Shown: positions 54,601 through 63,051 of the stretch, piece by piece
Position numbering within the stretch: the stretch's first letter is position 1
How the letters are laid out: each line of letters begins with the position of its first letter
DNA from: Mycolicibacterium grossiae
Lineage (GTDB): Bacteria; Actinomycetota; Actinomycetes; Mycobacteriales; Mycobacteriaceae
Length of the DNA stretch: 64,000 nucleotides
Assembly (NCBI RefSeq): GCF_008329645.1
Contig: NZ_CP043474.1
Span: 2,232,001 to 2,296,000, forward strand
Direction of reading: 5' to 3'
Notes under the pieces: model-generated
Database searches by the model: none
What the model was told of the DNA's origin: nothing
Seen by the model: the letters and a program-made list of their open reading frames with translations, nothing else
Program-made: the position numbers and the translations under genes

Positions 54601-54899
54601 GTCGGCGACGTGCTTCCGGAGGTGGATGTGGTGCTCGACGTTCCGGCTGCGGACGTCGTGGTCGTGCCTCCGGTGGCGGCGGCGCTCGACGTCGTCTGAC
54701 CGGTCGTGGTCGAGGAGGTGGCAGAACTCGCCGTGGACGGGCCGTCCGCGGATTCCGTCGATCCGGTGGAGTTCGGGCCGGAGGACGTGTCCGCGGCCGG
54801 CTCGGCGACGGCGACCGGGACGCCGTGTGTCGTCGCCCATCCCACTCCCAGTGCGACTGCGAGAGCGCCGACGCGACCGACGTACCTGCTGTGACCCAT
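48612..54899 (-). CDS. 2095-residue secreted repeat protein: cadherin-like, YVTN propeller and a novel propeller-like repeat
   Basis: Signal peptide with cleavage near VAVA-EP (residue 32). Residues about 34-235 are Ser/Thr/Pro-rich. A conserved helical segment follows (VDPLQALVRLPGTFLNAA, about 255-325). Cadherin/VCBS-like repeats (DGTFTYTP, NQNPIARDDAFSVDEDTPLT, VNDAP) span about 325-625 and again about 940-1418. Between them, about 628-938, is a YVTN-type propeller (SPDGRYVYVTRNTGGAGLAV). From about 1420 to the end come about 14 units, each with a strand like VTVVxxDGTxxxV, then a turn such as LPGTPIGE, LPGEPTDT, FSGTPIGD, LPGAPVGQ, LPGVVVDG or LPGRPVGS. No sortase signal or transmembrane anchor is visible. 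Probably a surface or released adhesin-like protein. Strong opposite-strand open frames are GC artefacts. Confidence 0.85.
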   Translation of the reverse strand: MGHSRYVGRVGALAVALGVGWATTHGVPVAVAEPAADTSSGPNSTGSTESADGPSTASSATSSTTTGQTTSSAAATGGTTTTSAAGTSSTTSTSGSTSPTSSVSSSGGALTSERVTGEKADDAEPSAPSTSPEPTDPTSGAADGTESATPSPPAPAPADGVAPTPTSEEAAPTTSPTSTIPSSESAPRSAPSPLTRGDSPARATAAATAPVAVRPDTAATARDSVAAQTVTASPAAGASTAMAQTATFTVVPAAAPVDPLQALVRLPGTFLNAAAGLLAVALSPLLAPGPAAPAPPPTLFAVLAWVRREIDRNFFNSAPTVAYTATGNSQDVNGAVSGRVVITDRDGDPVTVSTSTPVNGGSVVVRPDGTFTYTPTVELARTGGVDSFTLTATSAGTGLHLQDVGAALARLDLVGALLALTTPPATRRVITVAVTPINQNPIARDDAFSVDEDTPLTGDVSLNDADPNQGDTRSYGVVSSTTQGSLVLRPDGTFDYTPSGNFFGTDSFTYSFSDRAGATATATATITVRAVNDAPVAAPGPQSVDYATGSVTGTVGFTDVDSPTLTYTVTQPSSGRVTFDAVTGRYVFTPTVADRLQANLTPGADSRTFTITASDGAASTPITITAEIDPARLVVVDSIPTGSSIIDVDATATRVYVIGRDGVLKTIDPTTNTVVGTLQITGVTETEYLDAGSDGRVYVSAGNGGNGTVVIVDTTTGTQTPVRVGGTARDLLEVTLPSGERLVYVTTRGTNANRVAIIDPTDVTNVRYVDLPGTVGPNNIAASPDGRYVYVTRNTGGAGLAVIDTATNTVVDERALGTNPTGLDVSADGRHVFVTNNSGTTLTIVDTVSGTQREVALGAASRGVRVSPDGSVAYVTLTNGQVAVVDTATGATIGAPVQVGQTPQYVAFTPDGTAFTSNFTVGSVSVLKVVSANVNAAPIGVRPPTVSTPNVTTGVVTGTLGVTDPDGNVLSYTPTSGSTTKGTFTVGADGTFTYRPTDAARHAAAAVGAPSSTSTDSFSVTVADGLGGTRTVTVVVTVGKRNAVPTSTGATAGTPAADGLVTGNLNVTDADRDPLTFVASTPTRGSVTVAADGSFTYRPTPAAQLAAVTDPTARTDTFTVGVSDGYGGSITVPVTVTIKPVNVAPVLGRDVFTVDAGKPLQASLATNDVDANGDTLTYAFVGQQGSGTLTLATDGSFTFTSNAAGTTVIAYDVSDGTNTVRGSASIVVVAVNAAPVAGDATFTTLRDTAVSGTLTVTDPDGPQPLFSAAGTTANGTVVVSSNGAFTYTPRSGFVGEDSFVFTVSDGSSSDTGTVTITVTPPVIVDPATPVTLGSPTTGSAAIDGAINTTRQGLMFSVASAPTYGTVRLAADGTFTYTPDPVDRLAAFATVGTADDVDVFTIRVSDGVSSQTVTVTPSVSPAPVAAIFGTPTGSTIVGTPFVDADAGVAYVTVRNAAGAYALVIVERGGQPRAVALPGTPIGEPSSAGDNLYQYTRSADGSHAVTLVGPTGAISTVLPGEPTDTFVDQATGTVLVVSAPTAETHAVTVVSLAGASTVELAESTPIFRQTDDGSLFAFTNSQFGYTSVVVIRTDGTTSTVRLGGSLVDAAEVQRNTLAIRTITGAGTQALMALKSDGTSRVTTFSGTPIGDVVGNPDGSLDVYSATVFSDFSADWSVAIEKTTLAATGNVHPSTTVTRTSFTGAPDRSTMQVVGSVITVGYTDTAGNPATAVVVYRDGTIMKATLRGSAIDGLGASIAPIVDDSGTIIQFTTLPGTSGERTYRVSIIGSSGRSLTVLSTDLPGAPVGQPVVASSGVAYVISDAGRTSWLTVLNSSLTTLPTVAVPDGLRPEDLATDATNRRVGFVVADPTSSTYVYRTVDENGTVRNTLLGGAPRNGVVVDSVSGATYLTVRTGSTDAVTVIAPDGTARVVGLPGVVVDGPDLDAAPTAVYVVSRDAAGNVAVTVVGANTAVSTAIGLPGDSFVDPASGAFVIAHRIGNDYRVTVVQPDGTATVIGLPGRPVGSLVAGSDAYYTTSVSGSTTTVTVVRADGTSRTVTVPGTATVSTVVDATGAYQQTDAGVFLVDLASPTSNGSVTV

Positions 54900-55286
54900 G
54901 ACTTCCCCCGTGGCCGAATGCTTTCAAAGCACACAGCAGGGTGTCGCTGCATGGTTTGCTCGCGCATATACAAACATGCATGTTTGTCGTGGTCAAGGGT
55001 CGGGTACGGCGCGGGCCGAGGTGGTTAGCCAACCTCACGAAGAGCGTCCCGCGGCGCGCGGCCTCGGCGGGCGGTGCCGGTCAAACGTGCAGGCGACGAG
55101 CCAACTTCGCTGAAGTCACCGATGTGGAGCACCGCCGACGCCGCCGTCAGCCCACGGTCGACGGCTCACCAGGGCAAGGCACGCGGAGAACGCCTCGACG
55201 ATGAATGCGGGGTGGTGAAATTTGCCGCGCATGATCCCGCACGAGCGGGTGCCGCGTAGCGGAATGCGGAGATCGCCCCAGAGTGG
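54900..55286. other. 390-bp upstream region of the giant secreted protein
   Basis: Contains the perfect palindrome at 54970-54987 and an AT-rich patch around it (about 54960-54990) that likely includes the promoter. The part towards the SOUL gene holds no recognisable gene; a short CCCGC-GCGGG hairpin is near 55235. Confidence 0.5.
54970..54987. promoter_or_regulatory. Perfect 18-bp palindrome ACAAACATGCATGTTTGT
   Basis: Fully self-complementary and AT-rich in a GC-rich genome, 71-88 bp upstream of the giant protein's start codon. It has the size of a dimeric repressor or activator site. The regulator is not identifiable from the sequence. Confidence 0.65.
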
Positions 55287-55946
55287 TCAGGCTTTGACCG
55301 GCACTGCGATCTCGTTGCGCCGTAGGAACGGCACCGTCCACGGCGGGTCGTAGAACCATGCGGCGGGCTCGCCGTCGGTCTCGAAGCCGTACTGGCGCAG
55401 CACGTCCATCAGCTCGGCGGTCTTCGCCGCCACGGTCTTGGGGCCGCGGTCACCGCTGAAGCGCAGTACCGCGTACGCCTGGGGCGGCACCTCGACCAGC
55501 CGGACGCGGTCGTCGATGGGCGTGGGCAGCGTGTCCAGCGTCCACGCCGACGGCATGAAGAAGCGGATCACCCACCCGACGCCCACCTCGACGTCCTGCG
55601 CGGCCTGCGCGACCGGGGCGGTCATCGCGATCTTCGTTCCCGTTGTCGACTGCGCCACCGGTGCCGTCATCGCGACCCGGTTCGAGCGGCCGTCCGCGGA
55701 GGTGTTGCGCCCGAAGATGTAGCCGGCAAGTCGGCGGAAGCCCTCGCTGCGTGCCTCGTTCTCGTCGGCCTCCCCGGCGGCAACGGTGGTCTCCGCAGCG
55801 ATCCGCGCGTCGTAGCGCCGCAATTCGACGCTTCCCGCGATGCGCTCGCTGCTATGTGCCGGCTCCTCGGTGCCGACCCGGATGCCGACGATCGTCAGCA
55901 CCGACTCGGCGGTCTGCTCGATCAGCGACGTGATGCGATTGAGCAC
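55287..55946 (-). CDS. SOUL-family haem-binding protein
   Basis: 219 aa. Family hallmarks: VELRRYDARIAAETTV near the start, GYIFGRN (about residue 83), the doubled MTAPVAQ (IAMTAPVAQ appears twice, about 96-115), VIRFFMPSAWTLDTLPTP, and AVLRFSGDRGPKTVAAKTAEL at the C-terminal half, ending with the PPWTVPFLRRNEIAV motif. Cytosolic haem-binding or haem-trafficking role known only for eukaryotic relatives. Start GTG 55946 is fixed by AGGGAGG upstream. Confidence 0.9.
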   Translation of the reverse strand: MLNRITSLIEQTAESVLTIVGIRVGTEEPAHSSERIAGSVELRRYDARIAAETTVAAGEADENEARSEGFRRLAGYIFGRNTSADGRSNRVAMTAPVAQSTTGTKIAMTAPVAQAAQDVEVGVGWVIRFFMPSAWTLDTLPTPIDDRVRLVEVPPQAYAVLRFSGDRGPKTVAAKTAELMDVLRQYGFETDGEPAAWFYDPPWTVPFLRRNEIAVPVKA

Positions 55947-56098
55947 GGTTCCTCCCTGCTGAACTCCGGTTGTCAGGTATCCACGACGTCGACATCTCAT
56001 GCGCGCCGCGGGTGACGAATTCCTGACGGGCTCGTCGCGCGGGTGCGCTACGGTTCGGACGGTCTCGCCGGAACGCCGGCGCCGGCGTGGGAGGTCGT

Positions 56099-57088
56099 AT
56101 GCGGGTACTGGTCACCGGAGGCACCGGCTTCGTCGGCGCGTGGACGGCCAAGTCCGCCCAGGACGCCGGCCACCAGGTCCGATTCCTGGTGCGCAACCCC
56201 GACCGACTGCGGACGAGTGCGGCGAAGATCGGCGTGGACATCGGTGACCACATCGTCGGCGACATCGCCGATCGCGCATCGACCGACTCCGCGCTGGACG
56301 GCTGCGACGCCGTGATCCATTGCGCGGCAATGGTGTCGACCGATCCGAGCCGTGCGGACGAGATGCTGCACACCAACCTCGAAGGCGCGCGCAACGTACT
56401 GGGCGGCGCGGTTGCCGCCGGCATCGACCCCATCGTGCACGTCTCGAGCTTCACGGCGTTGTTCCGCCCGGGGCTCGAGGTTTTGACCGCCGAGCTACCC
56501 GTCGTCGGCGGGTCCGACGGCTATGGCAAGTCCAAGGCGGTCGTCGAGGCGTACGCCCGCGGTCTACAGGACGCCGGTGCCCCGGTGAGCATCACCTACC
56601 CGGGGATGGTGCTCGGGCCCGGCGCCGGTGACCAGTTCGGCGAAGCGGCCGAGGGCGTCGAGGCGGCGATCAAGATGCGGGGCGTGCCGGGCCGCGGCGC
56701 CGCGTGGATCGTGATCGACGTGCGCGACCTCGCCGCCCTGCACGTCGCGCTCCTCGAACCGGGCAAGGGGCCGCGGAAGTACATGGCGGGCGGGCGGCGC
56801 GTCCCGGTCGACGAACTCGCCGCGCTGCTGGGCCAGGCCGCCGACCGCAGTCTGCTGGTGCTGCCGGTCCCCGACGTGGGATTGCGTGCGCTCGGCCAAC
56901 TCTTCGACGTCGTCGGAAGCCGGCTGCCCTTCGACACCCCGATCGATTCGGCGGCCATGCAGTACTACACCCAGATGCCGGCCTCGGACGACGGGCCCGC
57001 CGCACGTGAACTCGGGATCGTCCAGCGCGACTGCGCGGAGACCATCGCCGACACGGTGGCCGGCTTGCGGAGCGTCGGCCGCCTCTAG
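56099..57088 (+). CDS. NAD-dependent epimerase/dehydratase (extended SDR)
   Basis: 329 aa. N-terminal MRVLVTGGTGFVGAWTAKSA is the Rossmann GxxGxxG. VIHCAAMVSTD and VSSFTAL are SDR strands; the catalytic Tyr-Lys appears as YGKSKAVVEAYARGL (about residues 142-156). YPGMVLGPG follows. It would act on a nucleotide sugar or sterol-like substrate; no neighbour clarifies which. Start ATG 56099 with GGGAGG upstream. Confidence 0.88.
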   Translation: MRVLVTGGTGFVGAWTAKSAQDAGHQVRFLVRNPDRLRTSAAKIGVDIGDHIVGDIADRASTDSALDGCDAVIHCAAMVSTDPSRADEMLHTNLEGARNVLGGAVAAGIDPIVHVSSFTALFRPGLEVLTAELPVVGGSDGYGKSKAVVEAYARGLQDAGAPVSITYPGMVLGPGAGDQFGEAAEGVEAAIKMRGVPGRGAAWIVIDVRDLAALHVALLEPGKGPRKYMAGGRRVPVDELAALLGQAADRSLLVLPVPDVGLRALGQLFDVVGSRLPFDTPIDSAAMQYYTQMPASDDGPAARELGIVQRDCAETIADTVAGLRSVGRL

Positions 57089-57279
57089 ACGGGCGCACAC
57101 GCACCGGCTCCCTCGTCCGGTGGCGTCTCGACGCGGTACTGTTGGCCACATCGTTCAGAAGTGGCCTAGGAGTCCAATGGAGTCGATGAGAGTCTGCCCG
57201 TCCGGATCACGCGAGCCATGACGACGCTCGTGCTGACGCCGGGATCGTCGCGCTGAGCGTCGCGTAGGGGAGCGCTGCG

Positions 57280-58005
57280 GTGACCGACGGCCGGGACGAT
57301 CCGGTGACGCGTGCGGCGATCTTCCATGGTCTTGCGCCGACCGTCGTCTCCCGTGTCCTGGCCGCCGCCGAACCGGTGGCGTTTCCGCGGGGGCACACCA
57401 TCCTGCGCGAAGGCGACGCGGGGGACTTGCTCTACGTCATCGGGGTCGGGCACGTGAAGGTGCAGTGCGGTGGCGCCACCGGTCGCCGGACGTTGATCGC
57501 GCTTCTCGGACCATCCGACGTCTTCGGGGAACTCGCCGTGCTCGATCCCGGGCCGCGTTCGGCGACGGTGCGAGCGCACACCGATGTCCGGGCGTCGGCC
57601 ATCCGTCGCGCCGCGCTCGAGGCGGCCATGTACGCGCATCCCGAACTCGCCGAGCGTCTCTCGTGCCTGCTGGCCCAACGCATCCGCCGCACGGCGGCGA
57701 AGGTGAGCGAGACCGTCGACAACGACATCGTCGGGAGGGTCGCTGCGACGCTGCTCGAACTGGCCCGCGTGATGGGCCGGCCCGAGGCGGGCGTCGTGGT
57801 CGTGGATCACGGTCTGACGCAGGAAGAACTCAGTCAGTTGGTCGGCTCGCGGCGCGAGAGCGTCAACCAGGCCCTGAAGGCACTGGCCCGACGCGGCTGG
57901 ATCGTCTCGGCGGCGGGGACGGTGACGATAGTGCAGGGAGCCCGCCTCGCGAAGCGTGGCCGCGTCGCCACCGCCTGCCGACCGCCGTCATCGACGACGC
58001 GATGA
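57280..58005 (+). CDS. Crp/Fnr-family transcriptional regulator
   Basis: 241 aa. The cyclic-nucleotide-binding fold includes FPRGHTILREGDAGDLLYVI (about residues 30-49) and LLGPSDVFGELAVLDPGPRS (about 72-91). The C-terminal winged helix is LTQEELSQLVGSRRESVNQA (about 172-191) with recognition helix RRESVNQALKALARRGW. It is a close relative of Rv3676-type Crp but not identical in the recognition helix. GTG 57280 follows AGGGGAG. It could bind sites such as 46588-46603 (inference). Confidence 0.92.
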   Translation: MTDGRDDPVTRAAIFHGLAPTVVSRVLAAAEPVAFPRGHTILREGDAGDLLYVIGVGHVKVQCGGATGRRTLIALLGPSDVFGELAVLDPGPRSATVRAHTDVRASAIRRAALEAAMYAHPELAERLSCLLAQRIRRTAAKVSETVDNDIVGRVAATLLELARVMGRPEAGVVVVDHGLTQEELSQLVGSRRESVNQALKALARRGWIVSAAGTVTIVQGARLAKRGRVATACRPPSSTTR

Positions 58006-58018
58006 CGAGGCGAGCGGA

Positions 58019-59752
58019 TCACGCACGCAGCCGCGCCGCGAGCCCCGTCGCCCGGACCGCTCGGCGGCCGATCGCGGCGCGCACCTCGTCCGCCGACCCG
58101 ACGACCCGCACCTTGGTCTTGGCCCGGGTCACCGCGGTGTAGAACAACTCGCGCGTGAGCAGCCGTGAATCCACCGGCGGCAGCAGCACCGTCACCTCCG
58201 CGGCCTGCGAACCCTGGCTCTTGTGAATCGTCATGGCATGCATGGTTTCCACGTCGGCCAACCGGCCGGGCGCGAACTCGAGTCGTGCCGACGTGCCCGC
58301 CACCGCAACGCGCAGCCCAGTGTCGTGCCGCAGCGTCACGCCGACGTCGCCGTTGTAGAGGCCCAGACCATAGTCGTTCGCCGTCACCAGGACCGGACGC
58401 CCGACGTACCACGCCGACCAGATCGGTTCGCCCGTCTCCTCGGTGAGCCACCGCTCGACCTGACGGTTCCAGTGCGTGACGCCGTGCGGCCCGTGCCGGT
58501 GGGCACACAGCAGGCGGTGCGCGTCGAGCGTCGCCAGCGCTGTCTTCGCGTCGCCGAGGAGCGCCGCACGCCGCAGGTCGCGCGCCGTCGGCAGCAGCAC
58601 CTCGCGCAACTGCTCGCCCGGTGCGTCGATCTCGAGCCATTCGACGTGCTCGCCGCCGTCGCGCAGCACCTCGAGTGCCGCGTTGTCGGCGCCGGCACGG
58701 ATCGCGGCGGCGAGTGCCCCGATGCTCTCTCCGAAGCGGTGCGGCGTCCGCAACTCGGCGATCCGCACGTCCGCATGTCCGCCGAAGCCCTCGACGAGGT
58801 CGGCGAGCACCGCCCCGGCGTCGACGGACGCCAGCTGATCGGGATCGCCCACGAGGAGGACGCGGGCCTCGGGCCGCACCGCCTCCAGCAGCCGCGCCAT
58901 CATGGTCAGCGACACCATGGACGTCTCGTCGACCACCACGACGTCGTGCGGCAACCGGTTGCCGCGGTGGTGCCGGAACCGCGACGAGCTGTCCGGCCGG
59001 CTGCCGAGCAGCCGGTGCAACGTCGTGGCCTGCAGCCCCGAGATGCGTTGTGCATCACCAGGATCGAGCTGTCCGATCTCGGATCGCACCGCCTCCTGCA
59101 GCCGTGCCGCCGCCTTGCCGGTCGGTGCGGCCAGTGCGATCCGCAGCGGCGGCGCACCGGCCTTCGCGGCCGATCCGGCGAGCAGCGCGAGCAGCCGCGC
59201 GACGGTCGTGGTCTTGCCGGTTCCGGGCCCGCCGGTGAGGACCGTGAGTCTCTGCGTCAGAGCCAGCTCGGCCGCCGCTCGCTGTTCGCCGTACCCGGCG
59301 GGGAACAGGCGGTCGACGTCGGACACCCCACCGACCGGCGGCGCCCCGGTGATCATCGCGCGCAGGTCGTCGGCGACCTGCTGCTCTTCGCGCCAGTAGC
59401 GGTCGAGGTACAGCGCCTCGTCCCGCAGCCGCAGTACGTGGGGCGGTGCGAGCAATGCGGAGTCACGGACCGCCGCCAGCCAGTCGTCCGGTTCGGGCCA
59501 GGGCAGGTCCGGTTGTTCGACGTGCTCGGCCACCGACCGGAGTTCGACGCACACCGAGCCGCCGCGCAGCCCTCGCACGGTGAAGGCGACCGCCAGCGCG
59601 ACCCGCTCGTCGTCCTCGCCGCCGAGCGCACACAGTCGTTGCGCCACCAGGACGTCCGATGCGTCGAGCACGCCGGCGGCGTTGAACGCGGCCAGCAGAC
59701 CGCACGCGCTGACCGCCCGTCGCCAGTCGGCCTCGTCGACGGTCGAGGTCAT
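58019..59752 (-). CDS. recD: RecD, exodeoxyribonuclease V alpha subunit
   Basis: 577 aa superfamily 1 helicase. Walker A LTGGPGTGKTTTVARL (about residues 170-185), IALAAPTGKAAARLQEAV, DEAD-type DETSMV, VLLVGDPDQLASVDAGAVL, and C-terminal TIHKSQGSQAAEVTVLLPP with FYTAVTRAKTKVRVVG. It is the 5'-3' motor of the RecBCD helicase-nuclease. ATG 59752 overlaps the recB stop (ATGA). Third gene of the recC-recB-recD operon. Confidence 0.95.
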   Translation of the reverse strand: MTSTVDEADWRRAVSACGLLAAFNAAGVLDASDVLVAQRLCALGGEDDERVALAVAFTVRGLRGGSVCVELRSVAEHVEQPDLPWPEPDDWLAAVRDSALLAPPHVLRLRDEALYLDRYWREEQQVADDLRAMITGAPPVGGVSDVDRLFPAGYGEQRAAAELALTQRLTVLTGGPGTGKTTTVARLLALLAGSAAKAGAPPLRIALAAPTGKAAARLQEAVRSEIGQLDPGDAQRISGLQATTLHRLLGSRPDSSSRFRHHRGNRLPHDVVVVDETSMVSLTMMARLLEAVRPEARVLLVGDPDQLASVDAGAVLADLVEGFGGHADVRIAELRTPHRFGESIGALAAAIRAGADNAALEVLRDGGEHVEWLEIDAPGEQLREVLLPTARDLRRAALLGDAKTALATLDAHRLLCAHRHGPHGVTHWNRQVERWLTEETGEPIWSAWYVGRPVLVTANDYGLGLYNGDVGVTLRHDTGLRVAVAGTSARLEFAPGRLADVETMHAMTIHKSQGSQAAEVTVLLPPVDSRLLTRELFYTAVTRAKTKVRVVGSADEVRAAIGRRAVRATGLAARLRA

Positions 59753-62700
59753 GCCGCAGCCCTCCCGGCGTCGAGCAGATCGGACAGCGCCACGATCATC
59801 GCCGCCGGCGGCTGCCAGTCGAAGACCCCGGCGGGATGACCGTCGACGACGGGCGTGGTGGGCCCGCACATGCCGCGGACGAACAGGTACAGGATGCCGC
59901 CGAGGTGGCGGCCGGGCTCGTATCCCGGTTGCCGCCACCTCAGGAAGCGGTGCAGCACGACGCTGTACAGCAGCGCCTGCAACGGGTAGTCCGAGTGCAG
60001 CATCGCCTCGGTCATCCGCGGACGGTCGTAGTCGTCCGCCGTCAACGGCGCGTCGCCGTCGCCGAGCCAGTTGGTCTTGTAGTCGACCACCACGTAGCGG
60101 TGGCCGTCCCCGTCCGGGATGCGCAGTACCGCGTCGATCTGGCCGCTGAGGTAACCGCGCAGCGACTGGCTGCCGAGCGGTTCGCCGAGCAGTCGTAGCG
60201 TGTACGACGCCAACGGGTCCGACGGCGGTAGGTGGTCGCGCAGCAGCACACCGACGTCGCGCAACCGCACTTCGGGAGCGTCGGCGCGCAGATCGCCCCC
60301 GGCGAGCGGGAACTCGAAGTCCAACTCGCGCAGCCGATCGCGAAGCGCGATGTCGCGCAACGTGAGTCCGTCGGCCAGCGGCCCGAGCGGGCTGTCGTGC
60401 ATCGGCACCAGCGCGCCGGCCAGGTCCGCGACCGGGACGTCGACGGGCCACCACGCCAGTTGCTCGTCGATGCGGGCTGCCAGCTCGGCGGTGAGGTCGC
60501 CGGCGCGTGGGTCGGCGTTCTCGAGGACGGCGTGCACCAGCGTGCCGAACGCGGCACCGGTCGGCAGGTCGGCCATGGGCGAGGGCACGTCGCCCCCCAC
60601 GGATGGACCGAGGATCGGGATCTCGGCCACCTCGTCGTCGAGTTCGGGCGCCTCGGCTTCGCTGCTGACGGTGCTGGTCTCGGTGACGCGGATGAGCCCG
60701 GAGTACGACGTGCGCCGCCACGCGGTGTCGATCGTCCGGTGGAAGTGCCGGGCGTCGAGGTCGGTGGGCGGCGGCGTCAGCGGCACCACCGGGGGCGGGG
60801 TCAGCACGGAGTCCTCGAGGACGGGACCGCCCGCAGCGGCCCACTCCCGAAGGCGTTCCCGCGCCGCGTCGTCGGTGACCTTGCTCGGCACGCAGACGTC
60901 GGGCACGGTGCTCTCGCCGGGCCGGCGGCCGCGCAGCAGCCGTGACAGCCCACCATTCGGCTCGTCCCAGGAGGGCGCCCACCACGCGACGACCTGGGCC
61001 TGGGCGCGGGTGAGTGCGACGTAGGTGAGTCTGCTGTCGTCACCGGCCTGTTCGGCGCGGCCCTGCGCGGCGACGGCGCGGTAGTCGGGACTGTCCGGCC
61101 CGCCGACGTGCAGGCACCGCGCGTCATCGTCGTGGTACAGGACGATGTCGGGGTCGCGGACGTTGCGATTGAACGCGAACGGCAGATAGACCACGGGGTA
61201 CTGCAGTCCCTTGCTGACCCACACGGTCATGATCTGCACGGCGGCGGCGTCGCTGTCGAGGCGGCGATTGCGTTCGGTGCGGCCGTCGCCGCGCTCGTCC
61301 CGCTCGGCGCGGAGCCAGTCCCGCAGTGCGGGCAGCGAATACCGTTCCCGATGCGCGACGTCCTGCAGCAGCTGAGTCATGTGCGAGAGATCGGTCATGT
61401 GCCGCTCGCCGTCCCGCCACGACAGCACGCGATCGGCCATGCCGCGCAGCTGCGCAGCCTCGTAGATGGCGGCCACACCGCGTTCGCGGGCATGCCCGGC
61501 CCACTCGCGCAGCGTCTCGGCGATCCGGTCGGTCAGCACGTCGCCGCCGGCCACCAGCGTCTCGGCGGTCTCCCCGAAGAACATGGTGGCGGCGGCCGCG
61601 CGCACCACCCCCGCGCGGTGCGGCTGGTCGAACGCCTCGAGCAGGGCCAGCCAGTCGCCGGCCGCCTCGGAGGAGAAGATGTCGGAGTCACCGGTGTAGA
61701 CGCACGGAATGCCCGCCGCCGTCAGCGCCTGTTGGCAGGTGCGGGCGTCGGTGTGCCGTTCGACGATGACAGCCACGTCGCGTGCCTGGATGCGCGTGCC
61801 ATCGAACGTCGCGCCACTGGCGAGCAGCGCGCCGATGTCGTTGGCGAGGTCGGTGCCGATGTGCCGGCGGATGTCCGAGATGGGCACCGTCTGGGTGCCG
61901 CGGCGCCCGAAGGTGCTCCGCGACACGACGCGGAGGCGGAACGGATCGGGCCGTGGCGCCCCGGCCAGGCGGGTACCGGCATGCGCGGCGTCGACGTCGA
62001 GCACCTCGATGCGCGGGTCACCGAGCCGGGCGCCGCGCAGCACCGCCTGCAGGCGCTCGACGAGGGCGCCGTCGCTCCGCCAGTTGGTGCCCAACGTCCG
62101 GCGGTCACCCGCCGTCTCGGCGGCTGCGAGGTAGGTGACGATGTCGCCACCGCGGAACGCGTAGATCGCCTGCTTCGGATCACCGATGAGCACCACGGTC
62201 GACCGGTCGCTGAACGCGCGGTCGATCACCTGCCACTGCACCAGGTCGGTGTCCTGGAATTCGTCGACCATCACGATGGGCCACCGCTGATGCATCCGGG
62301 TGCGGGCGGGGGAGTCCTCCGCGGCGAGTGCATCGGCCAGCCGCGTCAGCAGGTCGTCGTAGCCGAGGATGCCCATGCGACGCTTGCGCGTCTCGACCTC
62401 CGCCAGCACGGCCTTTGCGAACGAGATGCACACGGCCGCGTGCGAATCCGGGTCCGGAGCGACGGGGCGCAGCTCGGTCGCCGGATTGCCGATGACCTCG
62501 CGGGCGAGGCGCAGCGCGTCGGCGTAGGCGAGCGCCGGGTCGTCGGCCTGCTGGCCGAAGTGCTTGAGGTACAGGTCGTCGACCACCTCGGTGACCAGAT
62601 CGGTGAGGCTCTCGACGAGGGTGACGCCACCGTCGGAGTCGCCGGCGACGCCGAGGGACGACAGCACGAGTTGACAGAACTGGTGCGTGGTCGCGATGGT

Positions 62701-63051
62701 GGCCGCGTCGAAGCCGGCCATCGCGTCACGCAGGTTGCGTTGGCGGTCCTCGCGTTCGGCGTCCGTGCCGGCGACCAGCGCAGCCACCACCTCGTTGCCG
62801 TCGACGAGCGACGGATCGTCGAATGCGGCTGCGGCGTCGGTGATCTGGCGTCGGACCCGCTCGCGCAACTCCTGGCTCGCCGCGCGGCCGAAGGTGATCA
62901 GCAGCATCTGGTCGAGCGTCGCGACGCCTTCGGCGACGTACCGGGTGACGAGGTTCGCCAGGGCGAACGTCTTGCCGGTGCCGGCGCTGGCCTCCAGCAC
63001 CGTCGTGCTGCGGGGTGTCGGAAGCGGGCCGAGCAGGTCGAAGCGGTTCAC
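59749..63051 (-). CDS. recB: RecB, exodeoxyribonuclease V beta subunit
   Basis: 1100 aa. UvrD-like helicase with Walker A LEASAGTGKTFALANLV (about residues 19-35), motif II VMVDEFQDTDLVQW (about 253), VVLIGDPKQAIYAFRGGDI and VALTRAQAQVV. The C-terminal nuclease domain (about 830-1100) keeps the LSGQIDAV ... VVVDYKTNWLG motif with catalytic Asp and Lys, so nuclease activity should be intact. Starts GTG 63051 overlapping the recC stop (GTGA). Confidence 0.95.
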   Translation of the reverse strand: MNRFDLLGPLPTPRSTTVLEASAGTGKTFALANLVTRYVAEGVATLDQMLLITFGRAASQELRERVRRQITDAAAAFDDPSLVDGNEVVAALVAGTDAEREDRQRNLRDAMAGFDAATIATTHQFCQLVLSSLGVAGDSDGGVTLVESLTDLVTEVVDDLYLKHFGQQADDPALAYADALRLAREVIGNPATELRPVAPDPDSHAAVCISFAKAVLAEVETRKRRMGILGYDDLLTRLADALAAEDSPARTRMHQRWPIVMVDEFQDTDLVQWQVIDRAFSDRSTVVLIGDPKQAIYAFRGGDIVTYLAAAETAGDRRTLGTNWRSDGALVERLQAVLRGARLGDPRIEVLDVDAAHAGTRLAGAPRPDPFRLRVVSRSTFGRRGTQTVPISDIRRHIGTDLANDIGALLASGATFDGTRIQARDVAVIVERHTDARTCQQALTAAGIPCVYTGDSDIFSSEAAGDWLALLEAFDQPHRAGVVRAAAATMFFGETAETLVAGGDVLTDRIAETLREWAGHARERGVAAIYEAAQLRGMADRVLSWRDGERHMTDLSHMTQLLQDVAHRERYSLPALRDWLRAERDERGDGRTERNRRLDSDAAAVQIMTVWVSKGLQYPVVYLPFAFNRNVRDPDIVLYHDDDARCLHVGGPDSPDYRAVAAQGRAEQAGDDSRLTYVALTRAQAQVVAWWAPSWDEPNGGLSRLLRGRRPGESTVPDVCVPSKVTDDAARERLREWAAAGGPVLEDSVLTPPPVVPLTPPPTDLDARHFHRTIDTAWRRTSYSGLIRVTETSTVSSEAEAPELDDEVAEIPILGPSVGGDVPSPMADLPTGAAFGTLVHAVLENADPRAGDLTAELAARIDEQLAWWPVDVPVADLAGALVPMHDSPLGPLADGLTLRDIALRDRLRELDFEFPLAGGDLRADAPEVRLRDVGVLLRDHLPPSDPLASYTLRLLGEPLGSQSLRGYLSGQIDAVLRIPDGDGHRYVVVDYKTNWLGDGDAPLTADDYDRPRMTEAMLHSDYPLQALLYSVVLHRFLRWRQPGYEPGRHLGGILYLFVRGMCGPTTPVVDGHPAGVFDWQPPAAMIVALSDLLDAGRAAA

